Source of the DNA: Acidobacteriota bacterium
GTDB lineage: Bacteria > Acidobacteriota > Blastocatellia > UBA7656
Direction of reading: 5' to 3'
DNA: 45,074 nt
NCBI GenBank assembly: GCA_038040445.1
Contig: JBBPIG010000031.1
Coordinates: 24,897 to 69,970 of the forward strand
The notes below the pieces were generated by a model, which saw only the letters and a list, made by a program, of their open reading frames with translations, was not told the origin of the DNA and ran no database searches. This document shows positions 18,074 to 27,713 of the stretch, piece by piece. A program made the translations under genes and the position numbers. Numbering within the stretch: position 1 is the first letter of the stretch; each line of letters begins with the position of its first letter.

Positions 18074-18709
18074 CTATCCAAGGATTACATCCTTAACGCG
18101 AAGGCTCTCTAACACTGTTGCTCGCAATCGCTCATACGCAGCCTGGGTTCTTTCCCAAGCCGCGTGTTCTTCACTATCGGCAAGGGGATTCTTTCCGGCA
18201 GCTCTGCGGACAGCTTCGTCGATGTCCGTCAATAACGTGTTGAGGAACTGGTCAATGGCATTGTTAACGGTAATTGACAGATACAGATTATTCTCCCTCC
18301 TTGTATTCTCCATATCTTGGAGGGGTTCTATGACCTCATCATAGGTCATCCCCCAGCTACCCCCTGAGGATCCAGAACTCGGATAGAGTTGCTTCGCTTT
18401 GTTTCTACTATCGGCTAGCCTCATACGCTATGATAGGTCTTCACTAGAAGGGCGGCCAGGTTTAGTGAGATAAATTTCAAGACATTTATCTCGTGCTGTC
18501 TTTGCTGACCTTAAGAGAGTCTCATATGCGGTTAGGCGATTCTCAAAAAGACTCTTTTGATAATCTCCAATCAATTGATGGTTTTGTAGCTGGAGGCTAA
18601 AGAAATAAGCGACTCCGGCAAGAACAAGGCCCAAGACCAATTTGTCTAATGCCAAGAGAATCAGTTTGTCACGCATAGATTCCGGTTGTTCAGTGCTCTT
18701 GCCAGTCAT
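18074..18709 (-). pseudogene. membrane-anchored helical protein gene split by an in-frame TAG
   Basis: The ATG at 18709 has AAAGGAG seven bases upstream. It encodes MTGKSTEQPE, one transmembrane helix (LVLGLVLAGVAYFFSLQLQ, about residues 25-43) and a helical segment (SLFENRLTAYETLLRSA). TAG follows at 18428-18430. The same frame then continues RMRLADSRNK with a further 116 codons of charged helix to VKDVILG at 18074, with no ribosome binding site of its own. Together they give one protein of about 210 residues with an N-terminal anchor. The region is poorer in GC than its neighbours. Function is unknown; a mutation, an assembly error or readthrough could explain the stop. Confidence 0.55.
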
Positions 18710-18794
18710 CCAAACTCTCCTTTCTGCGGTCATCGCGTTATTCGGCTGCATTAATTACGGCTCTGCGACCCTTTAGTAGCCTTTGAACTCCCCA

Positions 18795-19874
18795 TCATTT
18801 TGGCGGTTGCGGCTTGCCGCCGGCGGCGTTCGCTTCTTTCCAAAGCTGCGGATAATCGGTGAACCCGCCGTCTATGCCGTATCCGACGAAGAGCTGAATG
18901 TCCGCGATGATGTTTGCGCGAACGGTCGAGCCGTTTGGCTGAGCTTCGTTCAAAGGCCGCCGGGCATTCGCAGAGGTCGAGCCGCGAAACGTGTATGGGT
19001 GAACCAGCAATCCAGCCTTGTGAAACGTCGCGACATCAGCGGCGCTCTTGAGCAGGCTCTTGCTCGGGCCTGCTCCGCTAGCGTAGCCGGCGATCTCGGC
19101 GGCGAGCGCGCGCGTGACTCTTGCTGAGTCGTCCTTACGTCCCTCGTCTTCCATAGGGAGAAGCTGGACGCGAGCGTAGCCGGGGGCAACCTCCAGCATT
19201 CGAAGCAAGCCTTCCTTATAAAACGACTGGATGAATATGCGCTCGCGCTGGCCTGGCTCATCGAAGCCATTCGCTTTCAGGATCGCCGCCAGCTTCTCGG
19301 CGGAATCAAAGCCGAGCGACTTGTAATACGGAAAGTGCTTCAGCTCGATATAGAGTCCCGCGCGCTTCCCGATTAGCTTGATCGCCTCGATCATCGTGGG
19401 GATTCGCTGGGCGACATAAGCCGGGCTTGCCGCAAACGGGTTCGCGCGGTTGAACCAAGACCCCGCATCGAGCCGCTTAATCTCGGCAAGCGTGAAATCG
19501 ACTGTATACCACCCTCGCTTCGGCGTGCCGGTCTCGAAAGCATCACGCAGTGTCGCGCGGCCCGGGAAGATCTTCGCGACGTTGGTTGTACGCTCGAGGT
19601 CGGCATCGTGAAGGCAGATCAGCACGCCGTCCTTCGTGAGCTGCAAGTCTTGCTCGACGAAGTCAGCTCCTTGCGCAATCGCCAACTCGTATCCAGCAAG
19701 GGTGTGCTCAGGCGCGTAGCCCGAGGCTCCACGATGCGCGACGAGCAGCGGCTTCTTTGAGGAAGAAGGCGCTTGGGCAGTCATTCCGGTTAGCGACGCG
19801 TGCACCGCAAACAGCAGCGTTAGCGCCGCGACGCATGGCGCAAACACCTTGTGGGCACGGGAACGATTTGTCAT
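18795..19874 (-). CDS. exported glycerophosphodiester phosphodiesterase
   Basis: This 359-residue protein (start taken at the ATG at 19874) begins with a Sec signal peptide (VFAPCVAALTLLFAVHA) and has the GDPD TIM-barrel motifs: LLVAHRGASGYAPEHT near 50, GADFVEQDLQLTKDGVLICLHDADLERTTN near 72-100 with the metal and acid-base residues, YIELKHFPYY near 170 and a C-terminal YGIDGGFTDYP. The gap after LERTTN fits the periplasmic GlpQ-type enzymes that release glycerol 3-phosphate from deacylated phospholipids. A longer frame to 19934 exists but would bury the signal peptide. The glycerol-3-phosphate dehydrogenase at 35941 could use the product, but the genes are not linked. Confidence 0.9.
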   Translation of the reverse strand: MTNRSRAHKVFAPCVAALTLLFAVHASLTGMTAQAPSSSKKPLLVAHRGASGYAPEHTLAGYELAIAQGADFVEQDLQLTKDGVLICLHDADLERTTNVAKIFPGRATLRDAFETGTPKRGWYTVDFTLAEIKRLDAGSWFNRANPFAASPAYVAQRIPTMIEAIKLIGKRAGLYIELKHFPYYKSLGFDSAEKLAAILKANGFDEPGQRERIFIQSFYKEGLLRMLEVAPGYARVQLLPMEDEGRKDDSARVTRALAAEIAGYASGAGPSKSLLKSAADVATFHKAGLLVHPYTFRGSTSANARRPLNEAQPNGSTVRANIIADIQLFVGYGIDGGFTDYPQLWKEANAAGGKPQPPK

Positions 19875-19983
19875 TTGCTGGACCGCCGGCTTAGAACGTC
19901 GAAGCACGATCGAGAATACAGCAGGGGTCAACACTCATCAACAAACGCGGAGAAATCGGTGGTCGCCAAGTATGTCTCGGAAA

Positions 19984-20057
19984 CCTCTGCGTCCCCTGCG
20001 TCCTCGGCGGTTTGATTCTCCGGATTTTAACCCCAGAGGACGCCGAGGACGCAGAGG
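19984..20057. repeat. inverted repeat (CCTCTGCGTCC / GGACGCAGAGG)
   Basis: An 11-base perfect arm at each end frames further complementary CGTCCTCGGCG stretches, giving a GC-rich hairpin just downstream of the Dps gene and upstream of the glycerophosphodiesterase gene. It may stop or stabilise the dps transcript. It resembles dispersed intergenic repeats of many environmental genomes. Confidence 0.7.
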
Positions 20058-20081
20058 ACGAAAGAGGCCCGCTCCTCACCA

Positions 20082-20552
20082 TCAACCTTCCAGCAAGCTT
20101 CTAAGCATCCACGCAGTCTTCTCGTGCACTTGCATCCGCTGCGTCAGTAGATCCGCGGTGGCCTCGTCATTCACGCGATCCGCCGAAGGGAACACCGACC
20201 GCGCCGTGGAGACGACTGCCTCCTGTCCTTCCACCAGAAGCCTTATCATGTCCTCGGCTTTCGGCACTCCGGGCGTTTCCTTGATCGAGCTCAGCCGGGC
20301 GAAGTCCGCGTAGGTCGCCGGAGCCGGAAAGCCCAGAGCCCTGATCCGTTCCGCGATCAGATCCACGGCGAGCGCGAGTTCATTGTACTCAGTCTCAAAC
20401 ATCAGATGGAGCGTTTGGAACATTGGACCGGTTACATTCCAGTGAAAGTTGTGAGTCTTGAGGTACAAGGTGTAAGTGTCCGCCAGCAACCGCGACAGCC
20501 CCTGGGCAATTTCGCCTCTGTCTTCCTCTTTGATGCCAATATCTATTTTCAT
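20082..20552 (-). CDS. dps: Dps/ferritin-like DNA-protecting protein
   Basis: This 156-residue protein (start at the ATG at 20552, with CGGAG five bases upstream) shows the Dps ferroxidase pattern at the subunit interface: [27 protein letters not shown] at residues 35-61, with the metal-binding His and the downstream Asp/Glu, and [10 protein letters not shown] after it. The family stores iron with peroxide and protects DNA in stress. The C-terminal half ([20 protein letters not shown]) is the closing helix. A longer frame to 20621 has no good start. A possible promoter lies at 20599-20628. Confidence 0.88.
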   Translation of the reverse strand: MKIDIGIKEEDRGEIAQGLSRLLADTYTLYLKTHNFHWNVTGPMFQTLHLMFETEYNELALAVDLIAERIRALGFPAPATYADFARLSSIKETPGVPKAEDMIRLLVEGQEAVVSTARSVFPSADRVNDEATADLLTQRMQVHEKTAWMLRSLLEG

Positions 20553-20598
20553 ATGATCTCCGTTCGATTCATTAACGAGATTCCTCGTCCACACTTTG

Positions 20599-20628
20599 AA
20601 TATACAAAACAAACTTGCCATAAGTGAA
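20599..20628 (-). promoter_or_regulatory. possible sigma-70-like promoter for dps
   Basis: On the minus strand, TTCACT (20623-20628) and TATATT (20599-20604) are separated by 18 bases, about 47 bases before the dps ATG. The -10 box is good and the -35 box weak. This is a sequence match only. Confidence 0.3.
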
Positions 20629-20670
20629 ATACTTTGTTTCGATAGCGCCGATAGGTTGGAGATATCAACG

Positions 20671-20763
20671 ATGAATCAACCACTCGGCCGTTCGATCGGA
20701 ATTGTTTGTGTGCTCGCGGCGAGCTTGTTTCATCCCGCGATCGCTTCATCTGCACACCGGTGA
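20671..20763 (+). CDS. 30-residue signal-peptide-only micro-ORF
   Basis: An ATG at 20671 with GGAG upstream (20658-20661) encodes [20 protein letters not shown] followed by [10 protein letters not shown] and TGA. This is a full Sec signal peptide with an Ala-x-Ser cleavage site and almost nothing after it. It may be the leftover 5' end of a lost exported protein, or a true small peptide or leader for the large fusion gene that starts 43 bases downstream. No continuation was found in the other frames. Confidence 0.35.
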   Translation: MNQPLGRSIGIVCVLAASLFHPAIASSAHR

Positions 20764-20805
20764 CTATCGAGCATTGATGCCGAGGTCCACAGTTGGAGTG
20801 AAACG

Positions 20806-23800
20806 GTGAAAAGCAGTTTGATGATCGCCGACAAGGCCCAACCGCGTCCTTCTTTTTCTGAAGCCGACGCCGCGAGACTCGCGCTTGAGCTCTACGGCCT
20901 CACTGGGCCGGCGAAAGAACTCAACAGTGAGCGCGATCAGAATTTCCTCATCGAAGCGGATTCGGGCGAGCGGTTCGTGCTAAAGATCGCCGCCGCGGCC
21001 GAGCATAGAGAGACGTTGGAGTTCCAGAATGCAGCGATGTCGCATTTAGGCGAGCGAGTCCGCTCGGGCTTCATCCCTCAACTGCGCAAGACGAAATCCG
21101 GCGAAGATATCGCAAGGGCGGACGGCGAAGACCACTCCGGTCATTTTGTCCGGCTGCTGACTTATCATCCGAGCGCGTTGCTTGCCGAAGTCAATCCTCA
21201 CACGCCGGAACTGCTTCACAGTCTCGGTCACTTTCTCGGAGAAATAGACAAAGCGCTCGACGGATTCACTCATCCGGCGTCGCGCAGAGAATTGAAGTGG
21301 GACTTGCAAGGAGCGCTGTGGATCAAAGAGTACACGCATCACATCGCGGCTCCCGAGCGGCGCACGATCGTAGAGCACTTCATACGTCAGTTTGAGACCC
21401 GCGTCGTAGCGCACGCTGCCAGCTTGCGAACGGGCGGCCGCAATTTAGCAGCGTGCGCTACGACGCTGCGTACTTCAGTCGTTCACAACGACGCGAACGA
21501 TTACAACGTGCTGGTGAGCGACGACGGCACAGGTCGAAAAACGGTTGCCGGCATAATTGACTTCGGCGACATGCTGCATACCTACACTGCAAGCGAAGTA
21601 GCGGTCGCCGCGGCTTACGCGATGCTCGATAAGCCCGACCCGCTCGCTGCGGCATGCGAGATCGTTGCCGGCTATCACCAGGTGTTCCCGCTAACCGAAC
21701 AGGAACTTGAAGCCCTGTACACGTTGATGTGCATGAGGCTTGCCGTCAGCGTGACTAACTCGGTGCTTCAGCAAAAGCTGCATCCCGAAAACAAGTATCT
21801 TCTCGTCAGCGAGCGGCCTGCCTGGCGATTGCTGGAGAAACTTCGCCGTGTCGACCCGGCGCTGCCTCATTACCTTTTCAGGAACGCGTGCAAGCTTCCC
21901 CCGTGCGCCGAGAGCGGGGGCGTTATCGCGTGGCTCAAGAAAAGCGCCGGCTCATTTGGGCCGGTGGTAGAGGCCGACTTGAAGCGCGACAAGCTGGTGG
22001 TGTTCGATTTCAGCGTCGGCAGTCCCGAGTTCAGCGATCCAACGGAGCTGGCGGACACTGAGGCGTTTACGGCAAAAGTCTTTGCGGGAATGAAAGCCGC
22101 CGGCGCGCGGACCGGCCTTGGCCGCTACAACGAACCTCGCCTGCTTTACACCAGCGAGGTATTCAAATCGGCTGACGGCGAGCGCAGGACGATTCACATC
22201 GGCATGGACTTGTTCATGGCAGCCGGCTCGCCGGTGTTCGCTCCGCTCGATGGAGTGATTCACAGCTTCGCGAATAACGTTGCGCCGCTCGATTACGGGC
22301 CGGCGATTATCGTTCAACACGAAGCTGACGAAGGCCGAGTGAAGTTCTTCACTCTGTATGGGCACTTGAGCGAAGACTCATTGGAAGGCATTCATCCGGG
22401 CAAGCTGGTCAACCGCGGCGACCGCATCGCACGCATCGGCGCGCCTCCGACCAACGGAGGCTGGCCGCCGCACCTTCACTTTCAGATCATCTGCGACATG
22501 CTCGGCAAGCAAGGAGACTTTCCCGGCGTCGCTCCCGCGAGTCAACGCGAAGTCTGGTTGAGCATCAGCCCCGACCCAAATCTAATTCTCGGAATCCCTG
22601 AGGACCGCTTACCTGCCCCGAGCTTGAGTTCGGATCAGATACTTGGACTCCGTCGCGAGCACATCGGTCCGTCGCTGAGCATCGCTTATCGAAAGCCGCT
22701 GAACCTCGTGAAGGGATGGAAGCAGTACCTCTACGACGACGAAGGCCGCGCATATCTCGACGCGGTCAACAACGTCGCTCACGTTGGCCATTGCCATCTG
22801 CGTGTTGTCAGAGCCGTCCAGGAACAGATGGCCGTGCTGAACACAAACACTCGATACCTTCACGAGAACATCGCGCGCTTAGCGGAGCGTTTGTGCTCGA
22901 CGATGCCGGATCCGTTGAGTGTTTGTTTCTTCGTCTGTTCCGGGAGCGAAGCAAACGAGCTTGCATTGCGGCTCGCGCGTGCTCACACGAAAGGGACCGA
23001 CTTCATATGTGTCGATGGGGCCTATCACGGGAACACGACTTCGCTGATCGACATAAGCCCGTACAAGTTCGACGGTCCGGGCGGCAAGGGCGCGCCTGCT
23101 CACGTTCACAAGGTGATCATGCCGGACGTGTATCGAGGCCCGTACAAAGCCGACGGTCCAGGCGCAGGTAAGGAGTACGCGCGACATGTCGGCGGCGCCG
23201 TCGAGCAGATTGAGAAGAACGGCAAGCGCTTGTCGGCGTTCATCTGCGAATCGGCGCTCGGCTGCGGAGGCCAGATCATCCTGCCAGACGGCTATCTCAG
23301 AGAAGCTTATCGCCACGTTCGAGAAGCCGGCGGCGTTTGCATAGCCGACGAAGTGCAAACGGGACTTGGCCGAGTCGGTTCGCATTTCTGGGCGTTCGAG
23401 ACTCAAGGCGTAGTTCCAGACATCGTGACCATCGGCAAGCCGCTCGGCAACGGCCACCCGCTCGCGGCTGTGGTAACCACGCCGGAGATCGCAGCGTCGT
23501 TTGATAACGGAATGGAATACTTCAACACGTTCGGAGGCAATCCGGTTTCCTGTGCAGTGGGACTGGCGGTGTTGGATGTGATCGAAGAAGAGAGCTTGCA
23601 AGAGAACGCGTTGAAGGTGGGGGCTCATTTGAAGGCGGGGCTTGAAGCATTGAAGTGCAAGCATCCGCTGATAGGAGACGTTCGCGGATCAGGCTTATTC
23701 ATCGGAGTCGAACTGGTGCTTGATCGAGAAACGCGCGCTCCTGCAACTAGACAAGCAGCTTACGTCGTCGAACGAATGAAGGAATGTGGCGTACTTATCA

Positions 23801-23934
23801 GCACTGATGGTCCACTGCACAACGTGTTGAAGATCAAGCCTCCGAGGGTGCTCTCCACACGCAACGCAGATGAACTTCTCGTCAAGCTCGACGAAGTATT
23901 GATGGAGAGTTATCTGCAGCCAAAGCCGCGTTAG
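20806..23934 (+). CDS. three-domain fusion: aminoglycoside/hydroxylysine-type kinase, M23-like domain, class III aminotransferase
   Basis: This 1042-residue protein joins three known folds. Residues 1-360 are a phosphotransferase domain with the catalytic H227-N-D229...N234 loop ([11 protein letters not shown]) and D252 of IIDFGD. About 440-600 is an M23/lysostaphin-like domain with H464-x-x-x-D468 (HIGMD) and H556-L-H558, the zinc ligands. About 620-1042 is a class III PLP enzyme with D848 (IADEVQTG) and the Schiff-base Lys878 (TIGKPLGNG). Similar fusions are annotated in some proteobacteria. By analogy with hydroxylysine kinase plus phospho-lyase, the ends may phosphorylate an amino alcohol and then eliminate phosphate; this is inference. 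The start is GTG, with GGAG nine bases upstream. There is no signal peptide, which is odd for an M23 domain. Confidence 0.88.
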   Translation: MKSSLMIADKAQPRPSFSEADAARLALELYGLTGPAKELNSERDQNFLIEADSGERFVLKIAAAAEHRETLEFQNAAMSHLGERVRSGFIPQLRKTKSGEDIARADGEDHSGHFVRLLTYHPSALLAEVNPHTPELLHSLGHFLGEIDKALDGFTHPASRRELKWDLQGALWIKEYTHHIAAPERRTIVEHFIRQFETRVVAHAASLRTGGRNLAACATTLRTSVVHNDANDYNVLVSDDGTGRKTVAGIIDFGDMLHTYTASEVAVAAAYAMLDKPDPLAAACEIVAGYHQVFPLTEQELEALYTLMCMRLAVSVTNSVLQQKLHPENKYLLVSERPAWRLLEKLRRVDPALPHYLFRNACKLPPCAESGGVIAWLKKSAGSFGPVVEADLKRDKLVVFDFSVGSPEFSDPTELADTEAFTAKVFAGMKAAGARTGLGRYNEPRLLYTSEVFKSADGERRTIHIGMDLFMAAGSPVFAPLDGVIHSFANNVAPLDYGPAIIVQHEADEGRVKFFTLYGHLSEDSLEGIHPGKLVNRGDRIARIGAPPTNGGWPPHLHFQIICDMLGKQGDFPGVAPASQREVWLSISPDPNLILGIPEDRLPAPSLSSDQILGLRREHIGPSLSIAYRKPLNLVKGWKQYLYDDEGRAYLDAVNNVAHVGHCHLRVVRAVQEQMAVLNTNTRYLHENIARLAERLCSTMPDPLSVCFFVCSGSEANELALRLARAHTKGTDFICVDGAYHGNTTSLIDISPYKFDGPGGKGAPAHVHKVIMPDVYRGPYKADGPGAGKEYARHVGGAVEQIEKNGKRLSAFICESALGCGGQIILPDGYLREAYRHVREAGGVCIADEVQTGLGRVGSHFWAFETQGVVPDIVTIGKPLGNGHPLAAVVTTPEIAASFDNGMEYFNTFGGNPVSCAVGLAVLDVIEEESLQENALKVGAHLKAGLEALKCKHPLIGDVRGSGLFIGVELVLDRETRAPATRQAAYVVERMKECGVLISTDGPLHNVLKIKPPRVLSTRNADELLVKLDEVLMESYLQPKPR

Positions 23935-23974
23935 GATCGCGGGCTGGTGCTTTCTCGACAAGGGGTCGCTAGAA

Positions 23975-25747
23975 ATGCAAGGTGACGAAGCAAAGGCAAC
24001 CACAACTTCGCGGTCGAAGAGAATTCGAGCCGTAGTTTTCCTAATCCTGTTGGTCGTGTTTACGGTGTATTTGCTGTGGGATTACACGCTGGGTGATTAT
24101 CTTAGGTCGGCCGCTCTTTTAGCGGTAGCTCTCTTGCTCGTTTTGCTCGGCTACTACTTCCCGCGTGTAGGCCGTACGCTCATGTTTCTTGCCGGGGCAT
24201 ACCTTCTCTTCGTCTACTGGATGATTCTTACTCTAGGACCGATGATCCTGTTCGTCTTGCTGTCTCAGTTCATTCTGCAGAACGTCGCAGTTCGTTTCCA
24301 AATCGTCGTTTTCGTCGCATGGGCGATACTGCTTGGATGGGCCGTGCTGTTAATCGCCACTGAGAGAAAACGCGAACGTCTCTTCAACCGTTTGAAGAGA
24401 ATAGGAGCTTTCGCACCAGTCGCATACTCATTCAACTTGTTGATGATTGCGGTGATGTTCTTCTCGTCGGTCACCTACATACTTGCCGAGCATGGCGTCC
24501 TAAAGCTTAACAGAGCAGCAGACGCGAGCATCTTGCCTTGGGACATAACCCTCTTCTACTTTTGGCATTTTCTGGAGGCTGTGCCCTTGCTGCGGGTGAA
24601 CGAGACGCTGCACTGGAACGAGCCGCTGACTTACGATAGCGGTTGGGTCGGCCTGATGCTCCTCCTGTTCAAGTTGGCAGTAATTGTCCCCGTGATCGGA
24701 GCTTTCGCATGGTATTGGAGAAAAGTCGGAGCGCAAAAGCCAAGCTCTGCGCAAGGTCTTTTGAAGGTGATCGGCGCCGCGCGATCCATGAAAGTCGTGA
24801 TAGCGGGCGGCACGGGCCAGGTTGGAACAATCCTCGCTCGGGCGTTCCACCGGCAAGGGCATCAAGTGGTTGTTCTCAGCCGCAGTCCGGAAACGGCGCC
24901 ATGGCGTGTCGTGAAATGGGATGCCGAGAGTCCCGGAGACTGGAGGGCTGTACTGGAAGGAGCAGATGCGGTCATCAATTTGGCCGGGCGAAGCGTCAAC
25001 TGCCGCTACAACGCCGAGAACCGCAGGCTGATCACGGAGTCTCGGGTGAAGTCCACACAGGTGATCGGCGAGGCCATTGCCCTTGCAGCCAGGCCGCCGC
25101 GAGTGTGGCTTCAGGCTAGCACCGCAACGATTTATGCTCATACCTATGACAAAGCCAATGATGAAGCTAGTGGCGTGATCGGCTGTTCCGAAGACGCGCC
25201 GGATACCTGGCGCTTCAGCAATGATGTTGTCACTTCCTGGGAGCAAGCTGCGAATGAAGCGAACACGCCAAGAACACGCAGAGTGCTCCTGCGCTCGGCG
25301 ATCATAATGAGTCCGGATCGCGGCGGCGCATTCGATATGCTACTGAAACTCGTGCGATTCAGACTTGGTGGATCTGCGGGAGACGGCGAGCAGTACGTCT
25401 CCTGGATACACGATCAGGATTTCATCCGAAGCATCTTCTGGTTGATAGATCACGACGAAGTCGAAGGACCAGTGAATCTCGCTGCGCCAAACCCGCTGCC
25501 CAACTCCGAGTTTATGCAGGCTCTGCGAGCAGCGTGGGGCACTCGCTTCGGTCTACCTGCCACGGAGCGGATGTTGGAGATCGGGGCGTTTCTTCTGCGA
25601 ACCGAAACTGAACTCATTCTAAAAAGCCGTCGAGTTGTCCCGGGAAGGCTGCTTGATGCGGGATTTGTTTTTCAGTTCCCGATGTGGACGGATGCGGCGA
25701 AGGACCTCTGCAGTCGGTGGCGAAAAGCGTCCTCTACCGCAGAATAA
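23975..25747 (+). CDS. membrane domain fused to a TIGR01777-type SDR epimerase
   Basis: This 590-residue protein has five to seven transmembrane helices in the first 270 residues (VVFLILLVVFTVYLLW, FLAGAYLLFVYWMILTL, FAPVAYSFNLLMIAVMFF, WVGLMLLLFKLAVIVPVIG). Residues about 271-580 are a soluble NAD(P)-binding domain: KVVIAGGTGQVGTILARAF near 272, DAVINLAGRSVNCRY near 330, LQASTATIYAH near 375, and a C-terminal SulA-like RVVPGRLLDAGFVFQFP tail. The first part resembles a membrane domain I have seen in other bacteria (WHFLEAVPLLRVNETLHW). TIGR01777 proteins usually lack it. It follows the kinase-aminotransferase fusion after 40 bases. Substrate is unknown. Confidence 0.85.
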   Translation: MQGDEAKATTTSRSKRIRAVVFLILLVVFTVYLLWDYTLGDYLRSAALLAVALLLVLLGYYFPRVGRTLMFLAGAYLLFVYWMILTLGPMILFVLLSQFILQNVAVRFQIVVFVAWAILLGWAVLLIATERKRERLFNRLKRIGAFAPVAYSFNLLMIAVMFFSSVTYILAEHGVLKLNRAADASILPWDITLFYFWHFLEAVPLLRVNETLHWNEPLTYDSGWVGLMLLLFKLAVIVPVIGAFAWYWRKVGAQKPSSAQGLLKVIGAARSMKVVIAGGTGQVGTILARAFHRQGHQVVVLSRSPETAPWRVVKWDAESPGDWRAVLEGADAVINLAGRSVNCRYNAENRRLITESRVKSTQVIGEAIALAARPPRVWLQASTATIYAHTYDKANDEASGVIGCSEDAPDTWRFSNDVVTSWEQAANEANTPRTRRVLLRSAIIMSPDRGGAFDMLLKLVRFRLGGSAGDGEQYVSWIHDQDFIRSIFWLIDHDEVEGPVNLAAPNPLPNSEFMQALRAAWGTRFGLPATERMLEIGAFLLRTETELILKSRRVVPGRLLDAGFVFQFPMWTDAAKDLCSRWRKASSTAE

Positions 25748-26747
25748 ACCCATCTTTCAGCGGATCGTCCGGGGCGATCAGAAACTCATGCCGACCGGTG
25801 ATCCACGCGCTGCCTTCGACCTCGGGAACCACCGCGGCATACTCACCGAAAGCAGTCTCGCGAACGACTCGACCGGTGAAGCGCGTCCCGATCAAGCTCT
25901 CGATCACGAACGGCTCTCCGACTGCTAATCTTCCTTTAGCGTGTTCGAGCGCGACACGCCCGCTGACGCCGGTGCCCGTTGGCGATCGATCGACTTCACC
26001 ATCGGCGAAGATGCACACGTTGCGGCTGTTGGCGCCCTCGCTGCGAGGCGGGCCATCGATTATCGTCCCGTACAGAAAGCCGAGGTCCTCTTCGAACGGA
26101 TGCCTGATCTCGAGCGAGTCCATCACCGCGCGCTTGACCGCCATTCCGGCTTCGATCAGCTTGCGAAATTCCCCGGGAATGATTCGTACTCCGAGATCTT
26201 CAGCTTTACAGTAAGCGTAGAACGCTCCGCCGAAGCCAACGTCCAACCGCACCTCGCCGATGCCTGGAACCTCGACTAACTGATCGAGCTTGTAAGCGAA
26301 CGACGGCACGTTTTCGAAAGCTACGCTGCGAACGCGCTTACCGTCAACGTTCGCTCGCGCGGTGATTCGTCCGGCAGGCGTGTCGAGCCGAATCACCTCA
26401 CGCGGTTCGAGCATCCCGGTCTCAAGCAACACCGTCACTAGAGCGATGACGCCGTGTCCGCACATCGTGCTGTAGCCTTCGTTGTGCATGAACAGCACGC
26501 CCAGGTCTCCGTCCGCCGTGACCGGTTCAGTCAGGATGCAGCCGTACATATCGGCGTGGCCGCGAGGCTCAAACATCAAGGCGCGGCGCAGGTGTTCGAG
26601 GTTTTCTCGAGCGTAGCGGCGCTTCGCGAGCATGGTGTCGCCGGGGATTGGTGGAATACCTCCGGTGATCACGCGCAACGGTTCGCCGGCTGCATGCGCG
26701 TCGATGGTGGTGATGCGAGTCCAATCGGATGGAGGTGTCAATGTCAT
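25734..26747 (-). CDS. proline racemase-family enzyme, predicted trans-3-hydroxy-L-proline dehydratase
   Basis: This 337-residue protein starts at the ATG at 26747 (MTLTPPSDW). It has the family residues IDAHAAGEPLRV near 14, the catalytic MCGHGVIA with Cys96, and DRSPTGTGVSG with Thr257. In proline racemases and 4-hydroxyproline epimerases the second site is Cys (SPCGTG). A Thr there is the known mark of trans-3-hydroxy-L-proline dehydratases, which make Delta1-pyrroline-2-carboxylate. The family is often misannotated as proline racemase. Its 3' end overlaps the 3' end of the convergent membrane-SDR gene by 14 bases. No pyrroline-2-carboxylate reductase lies in the window. Confidence 0.85.
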   Translation of the reverse strand: MTLTPPSDWTRITTIDAHAAGEPLRVITGGIPPIPGDTMLAKRRYARENLEHLRRALMFEPRGHADMYGCILTEPVTADGDLGVLFMHNEGYSTMCGHGVIALVTVLLETGMLEPREVIRLDTPAGRITARANVDGKRVRSVAFENVPSFAYKLDQLVEVPGIGEVRLDVGFGGAFYAYCKAEDLGVRIIPGEFRKLIEAGMAVKRAVMDSLEIRHPFEEDLGFLYGTIIDGPPRSEGANSRNVCIFADGEVDRSPTGTGVSGRVALEHAKGRLAVGEPFVIESLIGTRFTGRVVRETAFGEYAAVVPEVEGSAWITGRHEFLIAPDDPLKDGFILR

Positions 26748-26822
26748 AGGTAAGCGTTTCGCGCTCCAAGAATCCAAACTATGTTTGTTGCTCTTCGCCA
26801 CCTCGCGCTTCGGCCTGAGAGA

Positions 26823-27329
26823 TCATTCCTGACTCGGCCCTCCAGGCTCTCGGCGCTTATTTCTTTCAAGCAAGTCTTCGAGTATCTCTGTCCTGGGAAA
26901 GCGGAAGTTGGTTTGGGCGAGTTCGCGAAAAGAATCCGCCAAATCAAGGAGTCCTCTCTGAGCCGCCTTTTCCAGAATCGCCAAAGTGCCGAACGCAGTG
27001 AGGCCATGTCTCCGCGCCTCTTTCGTCCCCTTGCGCTCATCCATCAGTACGGCGTCAGCTCTTAGTTCATTCGCTAACGCAATCGCTTCGCGTTCGCCGG
27101 CTCCAAGTTGTCTTACCGATGTGATGAAGGACGAAGAAGCCTCCTTTACTTCCAACCAGGCGGGAGACCCATCGGCCCATGTGCGCACGAGATCAGGTGT
27201 ACCCGGTTTGTGGAATTCGTCCCAGACCGCTCGAGGTATGATGACGTGTCCGAACAGTTCTTTGAGAATGTCGATGCGCCCGATCAGAACAAGGTAGTTG
27301 ATTGGAGTAGTGTCCGAGATGACAATCAT
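26823..27329 (-). CDS. PIN-domain (DUF3368) toxin
   Basis: This 168-residue protein has the DUF3368/PIN acidic core: VISDTTPINYL at residues 3-13, IPRAVWDEF near 30, GAGEREAIALANEL near 75 and ADAVLMDERKGTKEA near 90. These supply the Asp/Glu residues that bind Mg2+ in PIN-type RNases. Its start codon overlaps the stop of the upstream UPF0175 gene in an ATGA arrangement, the usual order for this toxin-antitoxin type. RNA cleavage is inferred from the family. Confidence 0.85.
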   Translation of the reverse strand: MIVISDTTPINYLVLIGRIDILKELFGHVIIPRAVWDEFHKPGTPDLVRTWADGSPAWLEVKEASSSFITSVRQLGAGEREAIALANELRADAVLMDERKGTKEARRHGLTAFGTLAILEKAAQRGLLDLADSFRELAQTNFRFPRTEILEDLLERNKRREPGGPSQE

Positions 27330-27586
27330 TGGCCCAACAGGTTGTCGAGCGCGACCCTCTGCTGTTCAAGCTCATCAAGCGTCAGCCCCGCTGGTACGCC
27401 GTGAGCCTTCAGAAACCCATCTGCCTCATACACAGATACTCCCAGGAGGTCGGCTACCTCGCCTAGGCTCAAAGCCTCTCGGCGATAGGCTTCGATGGCC
27501 AGCGCCTCCAAAGCTAACCGAGAAAGATCGTTAGCATTGTCTAGCTGCGCCGCAATTTCGTCGGGAATGGTCAACAGTACTTCCAT
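27326..27586 (-). CDS. UPF0175-family antitoxin
   Basis: This 86-residue protein matches UPF0175: LLTIPDEIAAQL near 4, LEALAIEAYRREALSLGEVADLLGVSVYEADGFL at about 27-60 with a helix-turn-helix-like LGEVADLLGVS, and a C-terminal LDNLLG tail. The family pairs with PIN-domain DUF3368 proteins, and that gene follows with a 4-base overlap. It likely neutralises the toxin and regulates the operon. Confidence 0.85.
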   Translation of the reverse strand: MEVLLTIPDEIAAQLDNANDLSRLALEALAIEAYRREALSLGEVADLLGVSVYEADGFLKAHGVPAGLTLDELEQQRVALDNLLGQ

Positions 27587-27713
27587 AATACCGGCTCCGA
27601 TTGCTTGTCATCTTCGCTGGTTAAGGATACACGGGCGCTACGAATCGTCGCAATCGTAAATCGGCCCTGGCAGTTCCCAAAAGTACGTGCCGAGTTCCGC
27701 TCGAGGAGCCCCT

